Shown: positions 9,347 to 17,611, counted from the stretch's first letter. The stretch is 64,000 nt of DNA from Muricauda sp. MAR_2010_75 (GCF_000745185.1 NZ_JQNJ01000001.1:1883501-1947500); one strand, 5' to 3'. Program-made: numbers and translations. Notes: generated by a model not told the origin, from the sequence alone.

Positions 9347-11167
9347 ATGGGGTTGGTTTCTGCGAAAGAAGTGGCTAAGGTGATTCACCTGGATAAGTAT
9401 GGATTCTTGGGCACTTTTGTGGGATGGCTTTTAATGGTGGCCACCAAGATTACCACAATAAATCGATTCTACAACAAAAACAAAGAACTCCCCGGACCGG
9501 AATTTTTGGATGCCATTCTGGAACATTACGAAATAGACTTTGAGATTCCGGAAGAGGATTTGAAACGATTGCCAAAAACTGGGCCATACATCACCATCAG
9601 CAACCACCCACTTGGAGGAATTGATGGGGTTTTGTTGCTCAAATTATTGTCAAAAGAGCGCCCTGATTTTAAAATCATCGCCAATTTTTTATTGCACCGT
9701 ATTGAGCCTTTAAGGCCTTACATCATGCCGGTAAATCCTTTTGAAAACCATAAAGATGCCAAGAGCAGCATTATGGGATTTAAAAGCGCATTGGCACACT
9801 TGAAGGAAGGTCACCCGCTGGGAATTTTCCCTGCTGGTGAAGTGTCTACCTACCGGGATGGCAAACTGGTGGTGGACAGGCCTTGGGAGGAAGCAGCCAT
9901 TAAGTTGATACGTAAGGCTGAGGTTCCCGTGGTGCCCATTTATTTCCATGCCCGCAACAGCAGACTTTTTTATACGCTTTCCAAAATAAACGATGTGTTT
10001 AGAACGGCCAAGCTGCCCTCAGAATTGACATCACAGAGTAGAAGGCCCATTAAAGTGAGAATTGGCCAGCCCATTTCGGTAAATACACAAAATGAAGAGG
10101 AGACTTTGGAATCTTTCACAGAATTACTTCGAAAGAAAACCTACCTCTTGGCGAATGTGTTTGAAAAGGAACGCTTGATTGACAAGGTGCCCACCAGTTT
10201 AAAAATTCCAAAACCTCCCAAAAAAATAGCTACACAGGTTAGTACAAAAGTATTGGAAGGCGAAATAGAACGATTACGCGAAAAGGACTGCAGGGTGTTG
10301 CAGAGCAAAAATTACGAGGTCTATTTGGCGCAACAGAAAGACATTCCTTTTTGCTTAAATGAGATTGGAAGGCAACGGGAGGTTACATTTCGGGAAGTGG
10401 GTGAAGGCACCAATAATGCTATTGATCTGGACAAGTTTGATTCGTATTACCACCACCTTTTTTTATGGGACGACGATGCGAAGACCATTGTAGGGGCCTA
10501 CAGAATGGGGTTGGGTTCGGAAATCTTCAAAAAATATGGGATAGATGGGTTTTACCTTCAGGATTTGTTCCGTTTTGAACCGGAACTTTACGGAATGATG
10601 GAACAATCCATTGAAATGGGCAGGGCTTATATCGTAAAGGAATATCAACAAAAACCCATGCCTTTGTTCTTGTTGTGGAAGGGCATTGTACACACGACAC
10701 TGAGACATCCAGAGCATAAATATTTAATTGGGGGCGTGAGCATCAGTAACCAGTTCTCCAATTTTTCCAAATCCTTGATGATCGAGTTTATGAAATCCAA
10801 TTATTGGGATCCCTATGTGGCCCAGTACATTCGTCCCAAAAAGGAGTTCAAGGTACAACTAAAGGATGCCGACAAGGAATTTGTGTTTGACGAGACCCAG
10901 GCCGACCTCAATAAGTTCGACAAATTGATCAGTGAGGTGGAACCCGGAAGCTTGCGATTGCCTGTTTTGATCAAAAAATACATCAAACAGAATGCAAAAG
11001 TAGTGGCATTCAATGTAGATCCGCTTTTCAACAATTCTGTGGATGGCTTAATGTACATTAGAATTGCAGACCTGCCCGAAGACACCGTTAAGCCCGTTAT
11101 GGAGGAGTTTCAGGCAGAGTTGGAGCGTAAAATGGCCGAAGGGACCGTGACCACCAATGGGAATTAA
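9347..11167 (+). CDS. olsF: Bifunctional OlsF-type ornithine lipid acyltransferase
   Basis: This 606-residue protein joins two acyltransferase domains. The N-terminal half is PlsC-like, with ISNHPLGGIDG (near residue 84) in the place of the usual HX4D box and FPAGEVSTYRDG as the FPEG-like block. The C-terminal half (about 310-560) resembles the GNAT-type N-acyltransferase OlsB, with FREVGEGT and IEMGRAYIVKEYQ segments. This order matches the known OlsF family, in which the C-terminal domain makes lyso-ornithine lipid and the N-terminal domain adds the second acyl chain. The product would be phosphorus-free ornithine (or other aminoacyl) lipid of the membrane. It could use another amino acid, for example glycine. 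Confidence 0.83.
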   Translation: MGLVSAKEVAKVIHLDKYGFLGTFVGWLLMVATKITTINRFYNKNKELPGPEFLDAILEHYEIDFEIPEEDLKRLPKTGPYITISNHPLGGIDGVLLLKLLSKERPDFKIIANFLLHRIEPLRPYIMPVNPFENHKDAKSSIMGFKSALAHLKEGHPLGIFPAGEVSTYRDGKLVVDRPWEEAAIKLIRKAEVPVVPIYFHARNSRLFYTLSKINDVFRTAKLPSELTSQSRRPIKVRIGQPISVNTQNEEETLESFTELLRKKTYLLANVFEKERLIDKVPTSLKIPKPPKKIATQVSTKVLEGEIERLREKDCRVLQSKNYEVYLAQQKDIPFCLNEIGRQREVTFREVGEGTNNAIDLDKFDSYYHHLFLWDDDAKTIVGAYRMGLGSEIFKKYGIDGFYLQDLFRFEPELYGMMEQSIEMGRAYIVKEYQQKPMPLFLLWKGIVHTTLRHPEHKYLIGGVSISNQFSNFSKSLMIEFMKSNYWDPYVAQYIRPKKEFKVQLKDADKEFVFDETQADLNKFDKLISEVEPGSLRLPVLIKKYIKQNAKVVAFNVDPLFNNSVDGLMYIRIADLPEDTVKPVMEEFQAELERKMAEGTVTTNGN

Positions 11168-11175
11168 GAAAGTAA

Positions 11176-12192
11176 ATGCTTGCTATGAGATTATCTGTAT
11201 TGCTATTTCTTTTTTTTATACTGCAAATTCAATCCCAAGAAGTTAAAGGAGTTATTTTTGACGCAAAGACCGAAGAGCCCATTTTTGGGGTGTCTGTATA
11301 TTATGATGGCAGTTCCGTTGGAACCATGACTGATGAAGATGGAAGTTTTAGGATACAACTTCCTTATCAAAACAAGGCCACTCTTGTCATCAGTCATTTA
11401 GGTTACGTGACCCAAAAAATACCAAACTTGCCTAGGGAAGCTGTACTTACTATTGCATTGGAGGAAGAAGTTGAAAGCTTGGAAGAAGTGGTACTTACTT
11501 CGGATCCTTTTACTAGAAAGGATAAAATGGAAGTCTTTAAATTGGAGTTCTTGGGAGATACACAGGGAGGTCGTGCCTGTGAAATTGTGAATGAGGAGGA
11601 TGTTCGCCTTTATTTCAATTCCGAAGACAATACCCTTTCAGCCTATAGCGACAAACCTGTGGTTGTCCAAAATGAATACTTGGGATATCTTGTTCATTTT
11701 AATATTGAGGAGTTTAAAATTTTCTTCAAATCAAAAAGTCTTAAACGAATAGACAACATATACCATACGCTTTTTGATGGAACTACCCGTTTTTATGATA
11801 CTTCTAATGGAGACTCCAAAATTGAGGGCAGAAGACAGCGGGCTTATTTAGGTTCCCCAAGGCATTTTATTCGGGCATGTTGGTACGGTGATGTTGAAAA
11901 TCAAAATTTCAGGTTGAAAAAGAGGTATAAGAGTGTGGAAATATCTGATTTCATCAAGAAAAATGGAGACTCATTAGGAGATTTACGTGAGGTTCGGTTT
12001 TACGGAGATCAATTCGTAATCTATCATAAGAAAAGGAGTAATTATAGGTCAACCCTCAAAATAAATGAAGTGGACACCACCTATATTATGGACAGATACG
12101 GTAATTACACACCCTTTGAAAGTCTAGTTTTTGGGGGGCACATGTCCAGCTACAGAATTGGGGATATGCTCCCTATGGATTATGGCTTTTAG
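11176..12192 (+). CDS. Secreted protein with N-terminal CarboxypepD_reg-like domain
   Basis: This 338-residue protein begins with a signal peptide (MRLSVLLFLFFILQIQSQE; a second ATG at 11185 fits equally well). Residues about 22-95 form a carboxypeptidase regulatory-like beta-sandwich, seen from VKGVIFDAKTEEPIFGVSVY, GTMTDEDGSFRI and LVISHLGY. This domain usually starts TonB receptors, but no plug or barrel follows. The remaining roughly 240 residues, rich in Tyr/Arg/Asp, are not recognised. It is likely periplasmic or outer-membrane associated. It lies 8 bases after olsF and may be co-transcribed. Function unknown. Confidence 0.75.
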   Translation: MLAMRLSVLLFLFFILQIQSQEVKGVIFDAKTEEPIFGVSVYYDGSSVGTMTDEDGSFRIQLPYQNKATLVISHLGYVTQKIPNLPREAVLTIALEEEVESLEEVVLTSDPFTRKDKMEVFKLEFLGDTQGGRACEIVNEEDVRLYFNSEDNTLSAYSDKPVVVQNEYLGYLVHFNIEEFKIFFKSKSLKRIDNIYHTLFDGTTRFYDTSNGDSKIEGRRQRAYLGSPRHFIRACWYGDVENQNFRLKKRYKSVEISDFIKKNGDSLGDLREVRFYGDQFVIYHKKRSNYRSTLKINEVDTTYIMDRYGNYTPFESLVFGGHMSSYRIGDMLPMDYGF

Positions 12193-12206
12193 AAGCGGTA
12201 ACTCTA

Positions 12207-12629
12207 TTAATCCATAAGTTCTTCCCGAACAAAATCATGACAAAATTCTTTTATTTCATCCCGGGTACTTACAAATGCTTCATGAATTTCCTGCTCTGAA
12301 CCCTGTACCTTTGATGGGTCGACAAAATTTTGATGAAGGCGCCTGGCATTTTTGGCCGGGATAAATGGACAGTGCTCCTTGGCATGGTCACATACCGTAA
12401 TGATATAATCCCACTCAATGTCCGCATATTCATCTACATGATTGGAGGTATGGTGTGAAATGTCAACCTTATCTTCTTTCATGACCGAAACCGCCAAGGG
12501 GTTGAGCCCATGGGTTTCAATACCGGCACTATAAATATTGGCCAGTTTGCTTTGAAAATGCTCTAAATACCCATGTGCCATTTGGCTTCGGCACGAGTTT
12601 CCTGTGCAAAGCACCAATATGTTTTTCAT
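12207..12629 (-). CDS. arsC: Arsenate reductase, thioredoxin-coupled LMW-PTP type
   Basis: This 140-residue protein has the phosphatase loop CTGNSCR (Cys8 to Arg14) and two further cysteines, Cys80 and Cys87, in TVCDHAKEHCP. These match the three catalytic cysteines (10, 82, 89) of the Staphylococcus-type ArsC, which reduces arsenate to arsenite with thioredoxin. It is the last gene of the minus-strand ars operon, 13 bases after the acetyltransferase gene. No arsenite exporter gene follows; the next gene downstream is on the other strand. Confidence 0.93.
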   Translation of the reverse strand: MKNILVLCTGNSCRSQMAHGYLEHFQSKLANIYSAGIETHGLNPLAVSVMKEDKVDISHHTSNHVDEYADIEWDYIITVCDHAKEHCPFIPAKNARRLHQNFVDPSKVQGSEQEIHEAFVSTRDEIKEFCHDFVREELMD

Positions 12630-12642
12630 TTTGATTTGATGT

Positions 12643-13134
12643 TTAGTCTATCCCAACATTGTTACTGCGCTTTTCAAATAACAGGTTGTCCTTCCAAACA
12701 CCATGTATTTTACCCACGCGTTCACGCTTGCCAATATAGCGAAAACCTACTTTTTCATGCAGTTTTATACTGGCTTTATTTTCAGGAAAAACACCGGATT
12801 GTATCGTCCAAAATCCGGTATTTTCACTTTCTTCAATGAGCTTTTCCAAAAGCAGTTTTCCAACACCTTTTCCACGACTGTTGGCACCAATGTATACGCT
12901 TACTTCACCAACTCCCCCATATACACATCTGCTGGAAACGGGAGAAAGGGCGGCCCAACCTAAAATGGTGCCTTCTTCCTCTGCGACCAATCGGCAAGAG
13001 GAAATATGCGCATTATCCCAGCTCTCATACGTGGGTGCGGTGGTTTCGAATGTCGCAAAGCCGGTGGCTATACCTTCAGTATAGATTTGGCACACTTGCT
13101 CCCAATCGGAGGCCTGCATACTGCGGATTACCAT
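12643..13134 (-). CDS. GNAT acetyltransferase, phosphinothricin/ArsN-like
   Basis: This 163-residue GNAT enzyme is of the Pat/Bar type: the N-terminus VIRSMQASDWEQVCQIYTEGI, the acetyl-CoA loop SRGKGVGK (near residue 98) and FPENKASIKLHEKVGFRYIGKRERVGK are typical. Relatives acetylate phosphinothricin or methionine sulfoximine, and the ars-operon members (ArsN1) acetylate the arsenical antibiotic arsinothricin. Its place between DUF6428 and arsC makes the ArsN role the best guess. Sequence alone cannot fix the substrate. Confidence 0.8.
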   Translation of the reverse strand: MVIRSMQASDWEQVCQIYTEGIATGFATFETTAPTYESWDNAHISSCRLVAEEEGTILGWAALSPVSSRCVYGGVGEVSVYIGANSRGKGVGKLLLEKLIEESENTGFWTIQSGVFPENKASIKLHEKVGFRYIGKRERVGKIHGVWKDNLLFEKRSNNVGID

Positions 13135-13143
13135 AGTTGTGGT

Positions 13144-13638
13144 TTAGCAACATCCAGATTCTGGAGAACAGCATGTAGAGGTTTCTTCCTTAACTTCAGC
13201 TTTGGGGTCCACACCACAAGTTTCCTTGGCCTTGCAATCTGTTTTTTCAACTGACAGTTTTACAATTAAGGATTGGTTGTCCAGCGCATAATCATCAACA
13301 AAAAGTTGAGCAGTATGAAAGTCTTCATTGCTGTACTCAAATTTAATTTCAGCGTCTTGCACCATGGGTTTAATGTGGTCTACTTTATTGAGTATGGCCA
13401 ATGCTTTGTAAACTGACATGTAATCTCTTTTGCCCTTTTCTTTTGGACTTTCCCAAAGTTGAACAATGGTCTCTTTCCAAAAGTCGGTCCCAGCACCGCA
13501 ATCCACAGAATCTATGGTGATGTTTTTTACTTCGGTAATATGATAGTTGGCCCCAACGAACTTTTCTGGAGCGTACTCAAAAAGCAAGCTTTTGTCTTGA
13601 TGTTGTTTTAATACGGATAGAAATTCTGATGTTTTCAT
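13144..13638 (-). CDS. DUF6428 family protein, cysteine-rich tail
   Basis: This is a protein of about 164 residues, starting at MKTSEFLSVLK two bases after the arsR stop; an upstream in-frame ATG lies inside arsR and is less likely. The body matches the DUF6428 family that recurs in Bacteroidota ars operons. The C-terminus is cysteine-rich: CKAKETCG near residue 136, then a CCSPESGCC end. Those thiols could bind arsenite and deliver it to a carrier, but this is inference. There is no signal peptide, so it is cytosolic. No biochemical function is known to me. Confidence 0.8.
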   Translation of the reverse strand: MKTSEFLSVLKQHQDKSLLFEYAPEKFVGANYHITEVKNITIDSVDCGAGTDFWKETIVQLWESPKEKGKRDYMSVYKALAILNKVDHIKPMVQDAEIKFEYSNEDFHTAQLFVDDYALDNQSLIVKLSVEKTDCKAKETCGVDPKAEVKEETSTCCSPESGCC

Positions 13639-13640
13639 AG

Positions 13641-13964
13641 TTAACAGCAATTACGATTAATATTTGAAAAGAACGTATGGAAGGAATGCTGTAATTCTTC
13701 CCACCGTTCTTGGTTGATACAATAACAAAGGTTTTTCCCTTCAAAAGTTCCTTTTAGGAGTCCAATTTTTTTGATTTCATTCAAATGTTGCGATATGGTA
13801 GGTTGGGCAAGACCGATGACATCCACCAGATCATTACAGATACAGGCATCCTGCTTGCTGATGTATTCCAAAATGGCAACGCGGGCAGGATGAGCCAAAA
13901 CCTTGGCAACATGGGCCAATTCATTGTGGGTTGGTGAAAACATATATGTTTTGGAAGCTCCCAT
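13641..13964 (-). CDS. arsR: ArsR/SmtB-family arsenite-responsive repressor
   Basis: This 107-residue winged-helix regulator carries the DNA-reading helix LAQPTISQHLNEIKKIGLL (residues 52-70). Cys41 and Cys43, in ACICNDLVDVI, lie in the helix that carries the ELCVCDL arsenite site of classic ArsR; the terminal Cys-Cys could add a third ligand. It is first in the operon arsR-DUF6428-arsN-arsC and probably represses its own promoter through the palindrome at 13993-14008. Confidence 0.9.
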   Translation of the reverse strand: MGASKTYMFSPTHNELAHVAKVLAHPARVAILEYISKQDACICNDLVDVIGLAQPTISQHLNEIKKIGLLKGTFEGKNLCYCINQERWEELQHSFHTFFSNINRNCC

Positions 13965-13981
13965 AGTTTTTATTTTGAATG

Positions 13982-13989
13982 CAAATATA
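13982..13989 (-). promoter_or_regulatory. -7 element of the ars operon
   Basis: On the minus strand TATATTTG matches TAnnTTTG exactly, 18 bases before the arsR ATG and directly next to the palindrome at 13993-14008. Confidence 0.55.
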
Positions 13990-13992
13990 AAT

Positions 13993-14008
13993 TAATATTG
14001 CAATATTA
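13993..14008. promoter_or_regulatory. Candidate ArsR operator (perfect 16-bp palindrome)
   Basis: TAATATTGCAATATTA is its own exact reverse complement. It lies between the likely -33 and -7 regions of the arsR promoter, where a bound repressor would block RNA polymerase. Confidence 0.7.
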
Positions 14009-14021
14009 CGATGATAGGAGC

Positions 14022-14052
14022 AAATAAAAAAGCCAGAAGGGGATTTTCTGGC
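14022..14052 (-). terminator. Terminator after the TM2 gene
   Basis: GCCAGAA (14032-14038) pairs with TTCTGGC (14046-14052). On the minus strand the stem is followed by TTTTTTATTT, a normal intrinsic terminator that separates the TM2 gene from the ars promoter. Confidence 0.7.
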
Positions 14053-14061
14053 CTATTTTTT

Positions 14062-14430
14062 TTAGAACCAAGGTTTTTTGCCCACTTGATAGGTGTTGTA
14101 AAACTCCTCATCAGATTTGGTCAAATAGATGATTCCTTCTATCAAACCTATGATCCATGTAGCTGAGGCGGCTATACCACAAGTAACAGCACCTAGTATA
14201 ATGGTGATTACCAGTAAAATAATGCCCTCTTTATTGTACCCTAAAATGAATTTATGTATACCAAATCCACCAAGTACAATTGCTAGAATACCTGCAAGGA
14301 TTTTCTTGTTGTCACCCCCGGCGCCTTTGAGTCCTTCTGTAAATTCGTCAGCGGTTTTTTTTGCTTCTTCTTTGAAGTCTTTTCCAGCTTCTTCTGCTTG
14401 ATCTCCTAAGTCTTTCTTTTCTTCAGACAT
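14062..14430 (-). CDS. TM2 domain membrane protein
   Basis: This 122-residue protein has an acidic/lysine-rich helical N-terminus (residues 1-42) followed by a TM2 domain: GGFGIHKFILGYNKEGIILL and two hydrophobic helices joined near IAASATWIIGLIEGIIYL. TM2 proteins are small inner-membrane proteins of unclear role. It is monocistronic or the last gene of the unit starting at DUF4199, with a terminator directly downstream. Confidence 0.85.
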   Translation of the reverse strand: MSEEKKDLGDQAEEAGKDFKEEAKKTADEFTEGLKGAGGDNKKILAGILAIVLGGFGIHKFILGYNKEGIILLVITIILGAVTCGIAASATWIIGLIEGIIYLTKSDEEFYNTYQVGKKPWF

Positions 14431-14483
14431 GGTTTTTAATGTGTTGGTTAAACGATATCTAAATGTAATAAATAATTTAATAG

Positions 14484-14870
14484 CTATAGAAATGCTTTAT
14501 CAACAGGTTCCCAGAGCTCCAATTTGTTTCCCTCCGGATCCATGATCCATCCAAATTTTCCGTAGTCGTATTCCTCAATATCACCAACCACGGTGACCCC
14601 TTCTTTTTTCAATTCCTCAAGGAGTTCCACAAGGTTTTCTACCCTAAAGTTCATCATAAATTGCTTATCACTAGGTTGAAAATATGTTGTATCTTCCTTA
14701 AACGGACCCCATTGGGTGGAACAGTCATTACCTTGCTTATCTTTCCACCAAAAGGTGCACCCATATTGATCCGTGTTCAATCCTAGATGGGTTTTGTACC
14801 ATTCCTTGATTTTGTTCGGGTCCTTCGTTTTAAAGAAAAAACCACCAATTCCGGTTACTCTATTTTTCAT
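14484..14870 (-). CDS. VOC (glyoxalase/bleomycin-resistance fold) protein
   Basis: This is a 128-residue single VOC domain of two beta-alpha-beta-beta-beta modules. The first runs from IGGFFFKTKDPNKIKEWYKTHLG, the second from FMMNFRVENLVELLEELKK to FGWIMDPEGNKLELWEP, whose late Glu is a usual metal ligand. The start codon overlaps the stop of the DUF4199 gene by 4 bases, so they are coupled. Substrate unknown. Confidence 0.85.
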   Translation of the reverse strand: MKNRVTGIGGFFFKTKDPNKIKEWYKTHLGLNTDQYGCTFWWKDKQGNDCSTQWGPFKEDTTYFQPSDKQFMMNFRVENLVELLEELKKEGVTVVGDIEEYDYGKFGWIMDPEGNKLELWEPVDKAFL

Positions 14871-15400
14871 GATTTTGGTTTATGGTTGTTAGCTAATTTT
14901 CTCTGCAAGACCAATGCGGAAAGCAGCGAAATGATAAATCCAATTACAAAGACGGTCAGAGCCATCACCACAAAGGAAAATAGTGGATTGGAAAAAAGTT
15001 CCTTTTGTGATTCCATTTCTGCCAATTTTGCTTCAAATTCATCAGCAGGGAGAGATGCCTTTAGGGTCTCAACGCTGTGGTTGTAATACTCGGTCGTAAA
15101 CTCTGGGTTGAGCACTTCAGTATAAAAAACATCAAGAATCCCAAAAGCAAGGGCAGTAATTAAACTGATCAAAATCCCAATTAGAAGTGCTTTTTTGAAA
15201 CTTACCTTACCGTCATTTTCTATGTCCCTATACTGTTTAATACCAAAAAAGACAAAGCCCAAGGATACAATCATGGAGATATACCCCAAAACTTCTTGGG
15301 AAAAATAGGGAAGGTCGTCTAAAACAAACCAACTTAGAAGAAATAGTACACAAATGGTTATGGATCCATACAGCCCAAATTTGAAAACAGTTTTTTTCAT
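14867..15400 (-). CDS. DUF4199 integral membrane protein
   Basis: This protein of about 177 residues has four predicted membrane helices (near 8-28, 38-55, 75-95 and 145-168) and a soluble loop between the third and fourth. The pattern and the N-terminal MKKTVFKFGLYGS match DUF4199. I choose the ATG at 15400 because a -7 element at 15425-15432 lies inside the longer open frame. It neighbours a membrane-bound LuxR-type regulator, a pairing often seen in flavobacteria. Function unknown. Confidence 0.8.
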   Translation of the reverse strand: MKKTVFKFGLYGSITICVLFLLSWFVLDDLPYFSQEVLGYISMIVSLGFVFFGIKQYRDIENDGKVSFKKALLIGILISLITALAFGILDVFYTEVLNPEFTTEYYNHSVETLKASLPADEFEAKLAEMESQKELFSNPLFSFVVMALTVFVIGFIISLLSALVLQRKLANNHKPKS

Positions 15401-15424
15401 GGTAAATGCGTTAAAAGATTGACT

Positions 15425-15432
15425 CAAAAGTA
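15425..15432 (-). promoter_or_regulatory. -7 element upstream of DUF4199 gene
   Basis: On the minus strand TACTTTTG matches TAnnTTTG, 24 bases before the chosen ATG at 15400. Confidence 0.45.
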
Positions 15433-15498
15433 GGAGTTGAGTCAAAGGAATAGCTCATACTAAAGTACCAAATAAGGAAGTATTGATCTTAAACTGAG

Positions 15499-15915
15499 CT
15501 AAATACCCAAAATTTGGAGGTCTTTTGCTTTTTGAATGGCCTGCGTACGACGCTTGGCATCCAGTTTTACCAAAAGGTTGGAAACATGAGTTTTAACAGT
15601 ACTTTCCGAGACAAAAAGTGTCTCGGCAATTTCCTTGTTGGACAGTCCTTTGGAAATCTGTACCAATACTTCATATTCACGCTCACTAATTCCGAGCTGC
15701 TTTATCTTTTTTGGATTGATGGCAGTATTGGGGATTTCCTTTTTTCTCTGCGTTTTCTTGTTGATATAGATACCAATAAAGAAAAAAACCACGGCGATTA
15801 TTGCAATGATGATTTCAATAGAAATATCACCGGACATATAGGCATATTTGCTCAGTTGAAAGAGAACAAGCAGTGCAACAATCAAGGCAGAAAAAACAAA
15901 AATGGTCTTTTTCAC
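15499..15915 (-). CDS. Membrane-anchored LuxR-type transcription regulator
   Basis: This 138-residue protein has two N-terminal membrane helices (about residues 4-22 and 34-52), a basic linker (KKTQRKKE) and a C-terminal LuxR/NarL helix-turn-helix (about 70-135: LGISEREYEVLVQISKGLSN, VSESTVKTHVSNLLVKLDAK). There is no receiver domain, so phosphorylation by a standard kinase is not expected. It must find its DNA while fixed to the inner membrane or after release. It lies between a 2-hydroxyacid dehydrogenase gene (9-base gap) and DUF4199. Confidence 0.85.
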   Translation of the reverse strand: MKKTIFVFSALIVALLVLFQLSKYAYMSGDISIEIIIAIIAVVFFFIGIYINKKTQRKKEIPNTAINPKKIKQLGISEREYEVLVQISKGLSNKEIAETLFVSESTVKTHVSNLLVKLDAKRRTQAIQKAKDLQILGI

Positions 15916-15924
15916 CCACTAAAA

Positions 15925-16857
15925 TTAGCAAAATCTTGCTTTGACCTTATTAACAATGGTCTGGGCCAATTTTTCATTGCTTTCCACGGTCCATCCCGCC
16001 ACATGGGGAGTGAGAATTACGTTTTTGGCCTTTCGGAGATATTTAAATGCTTTGGGTTTTTGAATGAACATGTTTTCAAACGACTTTTTCTCATATTCCA
16101 ACACATCCAATCCTGCGCCCAATATTTTTCCTGATTTTAAGGCCGTGACCAAATCTTTGGTGACCACACATTTTCCCCGGGCGGTGTTCAACAACCAGAA
16201 CGGTTTATGAAAACCATTGATGAATTCCGAAGTGATCATGCCAATGGTGAGTTCGGTTTGGGGGACATGTAGGCTCACCACATCTGATTTTTGTTGAAAT
16301 TCCATGATGCCGACTTGCCGGGCATTTTCATCGCCAACGCCACCTACAATATCGTAACAGATGACCTCTACATCAAAACCCTTTAGTTTTTTGGCAAAGG
16401 CCTTGCCCATATTTCCATAGCCAATGATTCCCACAGTTTTCCCATCCAGTTCAACCCCTCGGTTACCTTCACGGTCCCATTTCCCTTTCTTGACCTCGCG
16501 GTTGGCCTTGGCTAATTTGTTCAGAAGCGACAACAACATGCCCAAGGTATGCTCGCCTACGGCATTTCGGTTTCCTTCCGGGGCAGAAGCCAAAAAAATA
16601 CCTTTTTCCTTGGCGTATTGGGTGTCTATATTTTCCAATCCAGCACCTACCCTGCCAATGAATTTTAAGTTGGTGGCCTTGTCCAAAAACTGTTGGTCTA
16701 TGGTAAACCTGCTACGGATGATTATCCCATCGTATTGATCAATGGTTTTTTCAATCGCTTCTTTGGTTGAAGTGTAGTCTTCATGGTTTTCAAACCCTAA
16801 TTGGGCAAATTGCTCTAGCAAAAGGGGATGGTTGGTGTCCAGGTGGAGAACTTTCAT
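15925..16857 (-). CDS. D-2-hydroxyacid dehydrogenase, phosphoglycerate dehydrogenase-like
   Basis: This 310-residue NAD-dependent D-isomer-specific 2-hydroxyacid dehydrogenase has the Rossmann motif GIIGYGNMGKAFAKKL (about residue 143), LNTARGKCVV carrying the catalytic Arg, a downstream Glu and the catalytic His in TPHVAGWTVES. It lacks the C-terminal ACT domain of full-length SerA. It could serve serine synthesis or reduce another 2-oxoacid. It is followed closely by the LuxR-type gene. Confidence 0.88.
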   Translation of the reverse strand: MKVLHLDTNHPLLLEQFAQLGFENHEDYTSTKEAIEKTIDQYDGIIIRSRFTIDQQFLDKATNLKFIGRVGAGLENIDTQYAKEKGIFLASAPEGNRNAVGEHTLGMLLSLLNKLAKANREVKKGKWDREGNRGVELDGKTVGIIGYGNMGKAFAKKLKGFDVEVICYDIVGGVGDENARQVGIMEFQQKSDVVSLHVPQTELTIGMITSEFINGFHKPFWLLNTARGKCVVTKDLVTALKSGKILGAGLDVLEYEKKSFENMFIQKPKAFKYLRKAKNVILTPHVAGWTVESNEKLAQTIVNKVKARFC

Positions 16858-16875
16858 GCGTCAAATATACAACTC

Positions 16876-17241
16876 CTAGATTTTTGGGTAATGGGTCTGT
16901 GTTTTTTCATGTTGCACCGCTCCGGTATGGGCAGTAGTAAGTTTTTCGAACAGGAGAACATGGACCTCTTCACCATCTTTGGTGATGGGATTGTGTTCCA
17001 CTCCTTTGGGCACTACTATAATTTCACCTTCGTTAACCACTTCGGTACGATCCCGAAATTGCATATACAAGGTTCCTTTGATCACTTGGAAGAGTTCATC
17101 TTCATGCTCATGGGCATGCCACACAAATTCCCCTTCAAGTTTGGCCAAGAGTACTTGCATCTCATCCACCACGGCAATTTGGTGTGGGTGCCATTGTTGG
17201 GTAAATTCAGAATGTTTTTGTTTTAGATTGATGGATTTCAT
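16876..17241 (-). CDS. Small cupin-domain protein
   Basis: This is a single-domain cupin of about 121 residues. Motif 1 is WHAHEHEDELFQVIKG, with the His-His-Glu metal ligands, and motif 2 is VPKGVEHNPI. I start at 17241 (MKSINLKQKH), because the longer frame would run back through the upstream SnoaL-like gene. The stop of that gene is 10 bases away, suggesting one transcript. The fold is clear; substrate and metal unknown. Confidence 0.83.
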   Translation of the reverse strand: MKSINLKQKHSEFTQQWHPHQIAVVDEMQVLLAKLEGEFVWHAHEHEDELFQVIKGTLYMQFRDRTEVVNEGEIIVVPKGVEHNPITKDGEEVHVLLFEKLTTAHTGAVQHEKTQTHYPKI

Positions 17242-17251
17242 GACAATAAAA

Positions 17252-17611
17252 TTAATTTGTTGGGATAGGTAGATTGTGCATGCGTAAAAATGATAATTTG
17301 TCCCAATAGCCCCGTTGGAATTTGATTTTTCCATCAACAATGTGAAAGAAACCGCAGCCTCTTAGGCCCAAAAGATCTTTCCATTCCAAAATGGCCCATT
17401 GCCCATCCTCAAAGATGTTTTCCACAATACAGACCATGTCGGCAGTCTCAAATTCACATTTGAACATATTGTAAATGGCATCTTTGCCAACAACAGGATC
17501 GTTGGTCACTTGATGGTTGATAGCATCGGAATGGTAAAGTTTAGCTATTTCAGCTGCATCACCTTGGTTGAAGATTTTGACCCAATGTTCAACAACTTGT
17601 TTTGGTCCCAT
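17252..17611 (-). CDS. SnoaL-like (NTF2 fold) protein
   Basis: This 119-residue protein of the NTF2-like fold is seen from VEHWVKIFNQGDAAEIAKLYHSDA near the N-terminus and FFHIVDGKIKFQRGYWD near the end. Members are isomerases, hydrolases or plain ligand binders. It precedes the cupin gene by 10 bases, and the two probably act on one small-molecule substrate. Substrate unknown. Confidence 0.83.
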   Translation of the reverse strand: MGPKQVVEHWVKIFNQGDAAEIAKLYHSDAINHQVTNDPVVGKDAIYNMFKCEFETADMVCIVENIFEDGQWAILEWKDLLGLRGCGFFHIVDGKIKFQRGYWDKLSFLRMHNLPIPTN

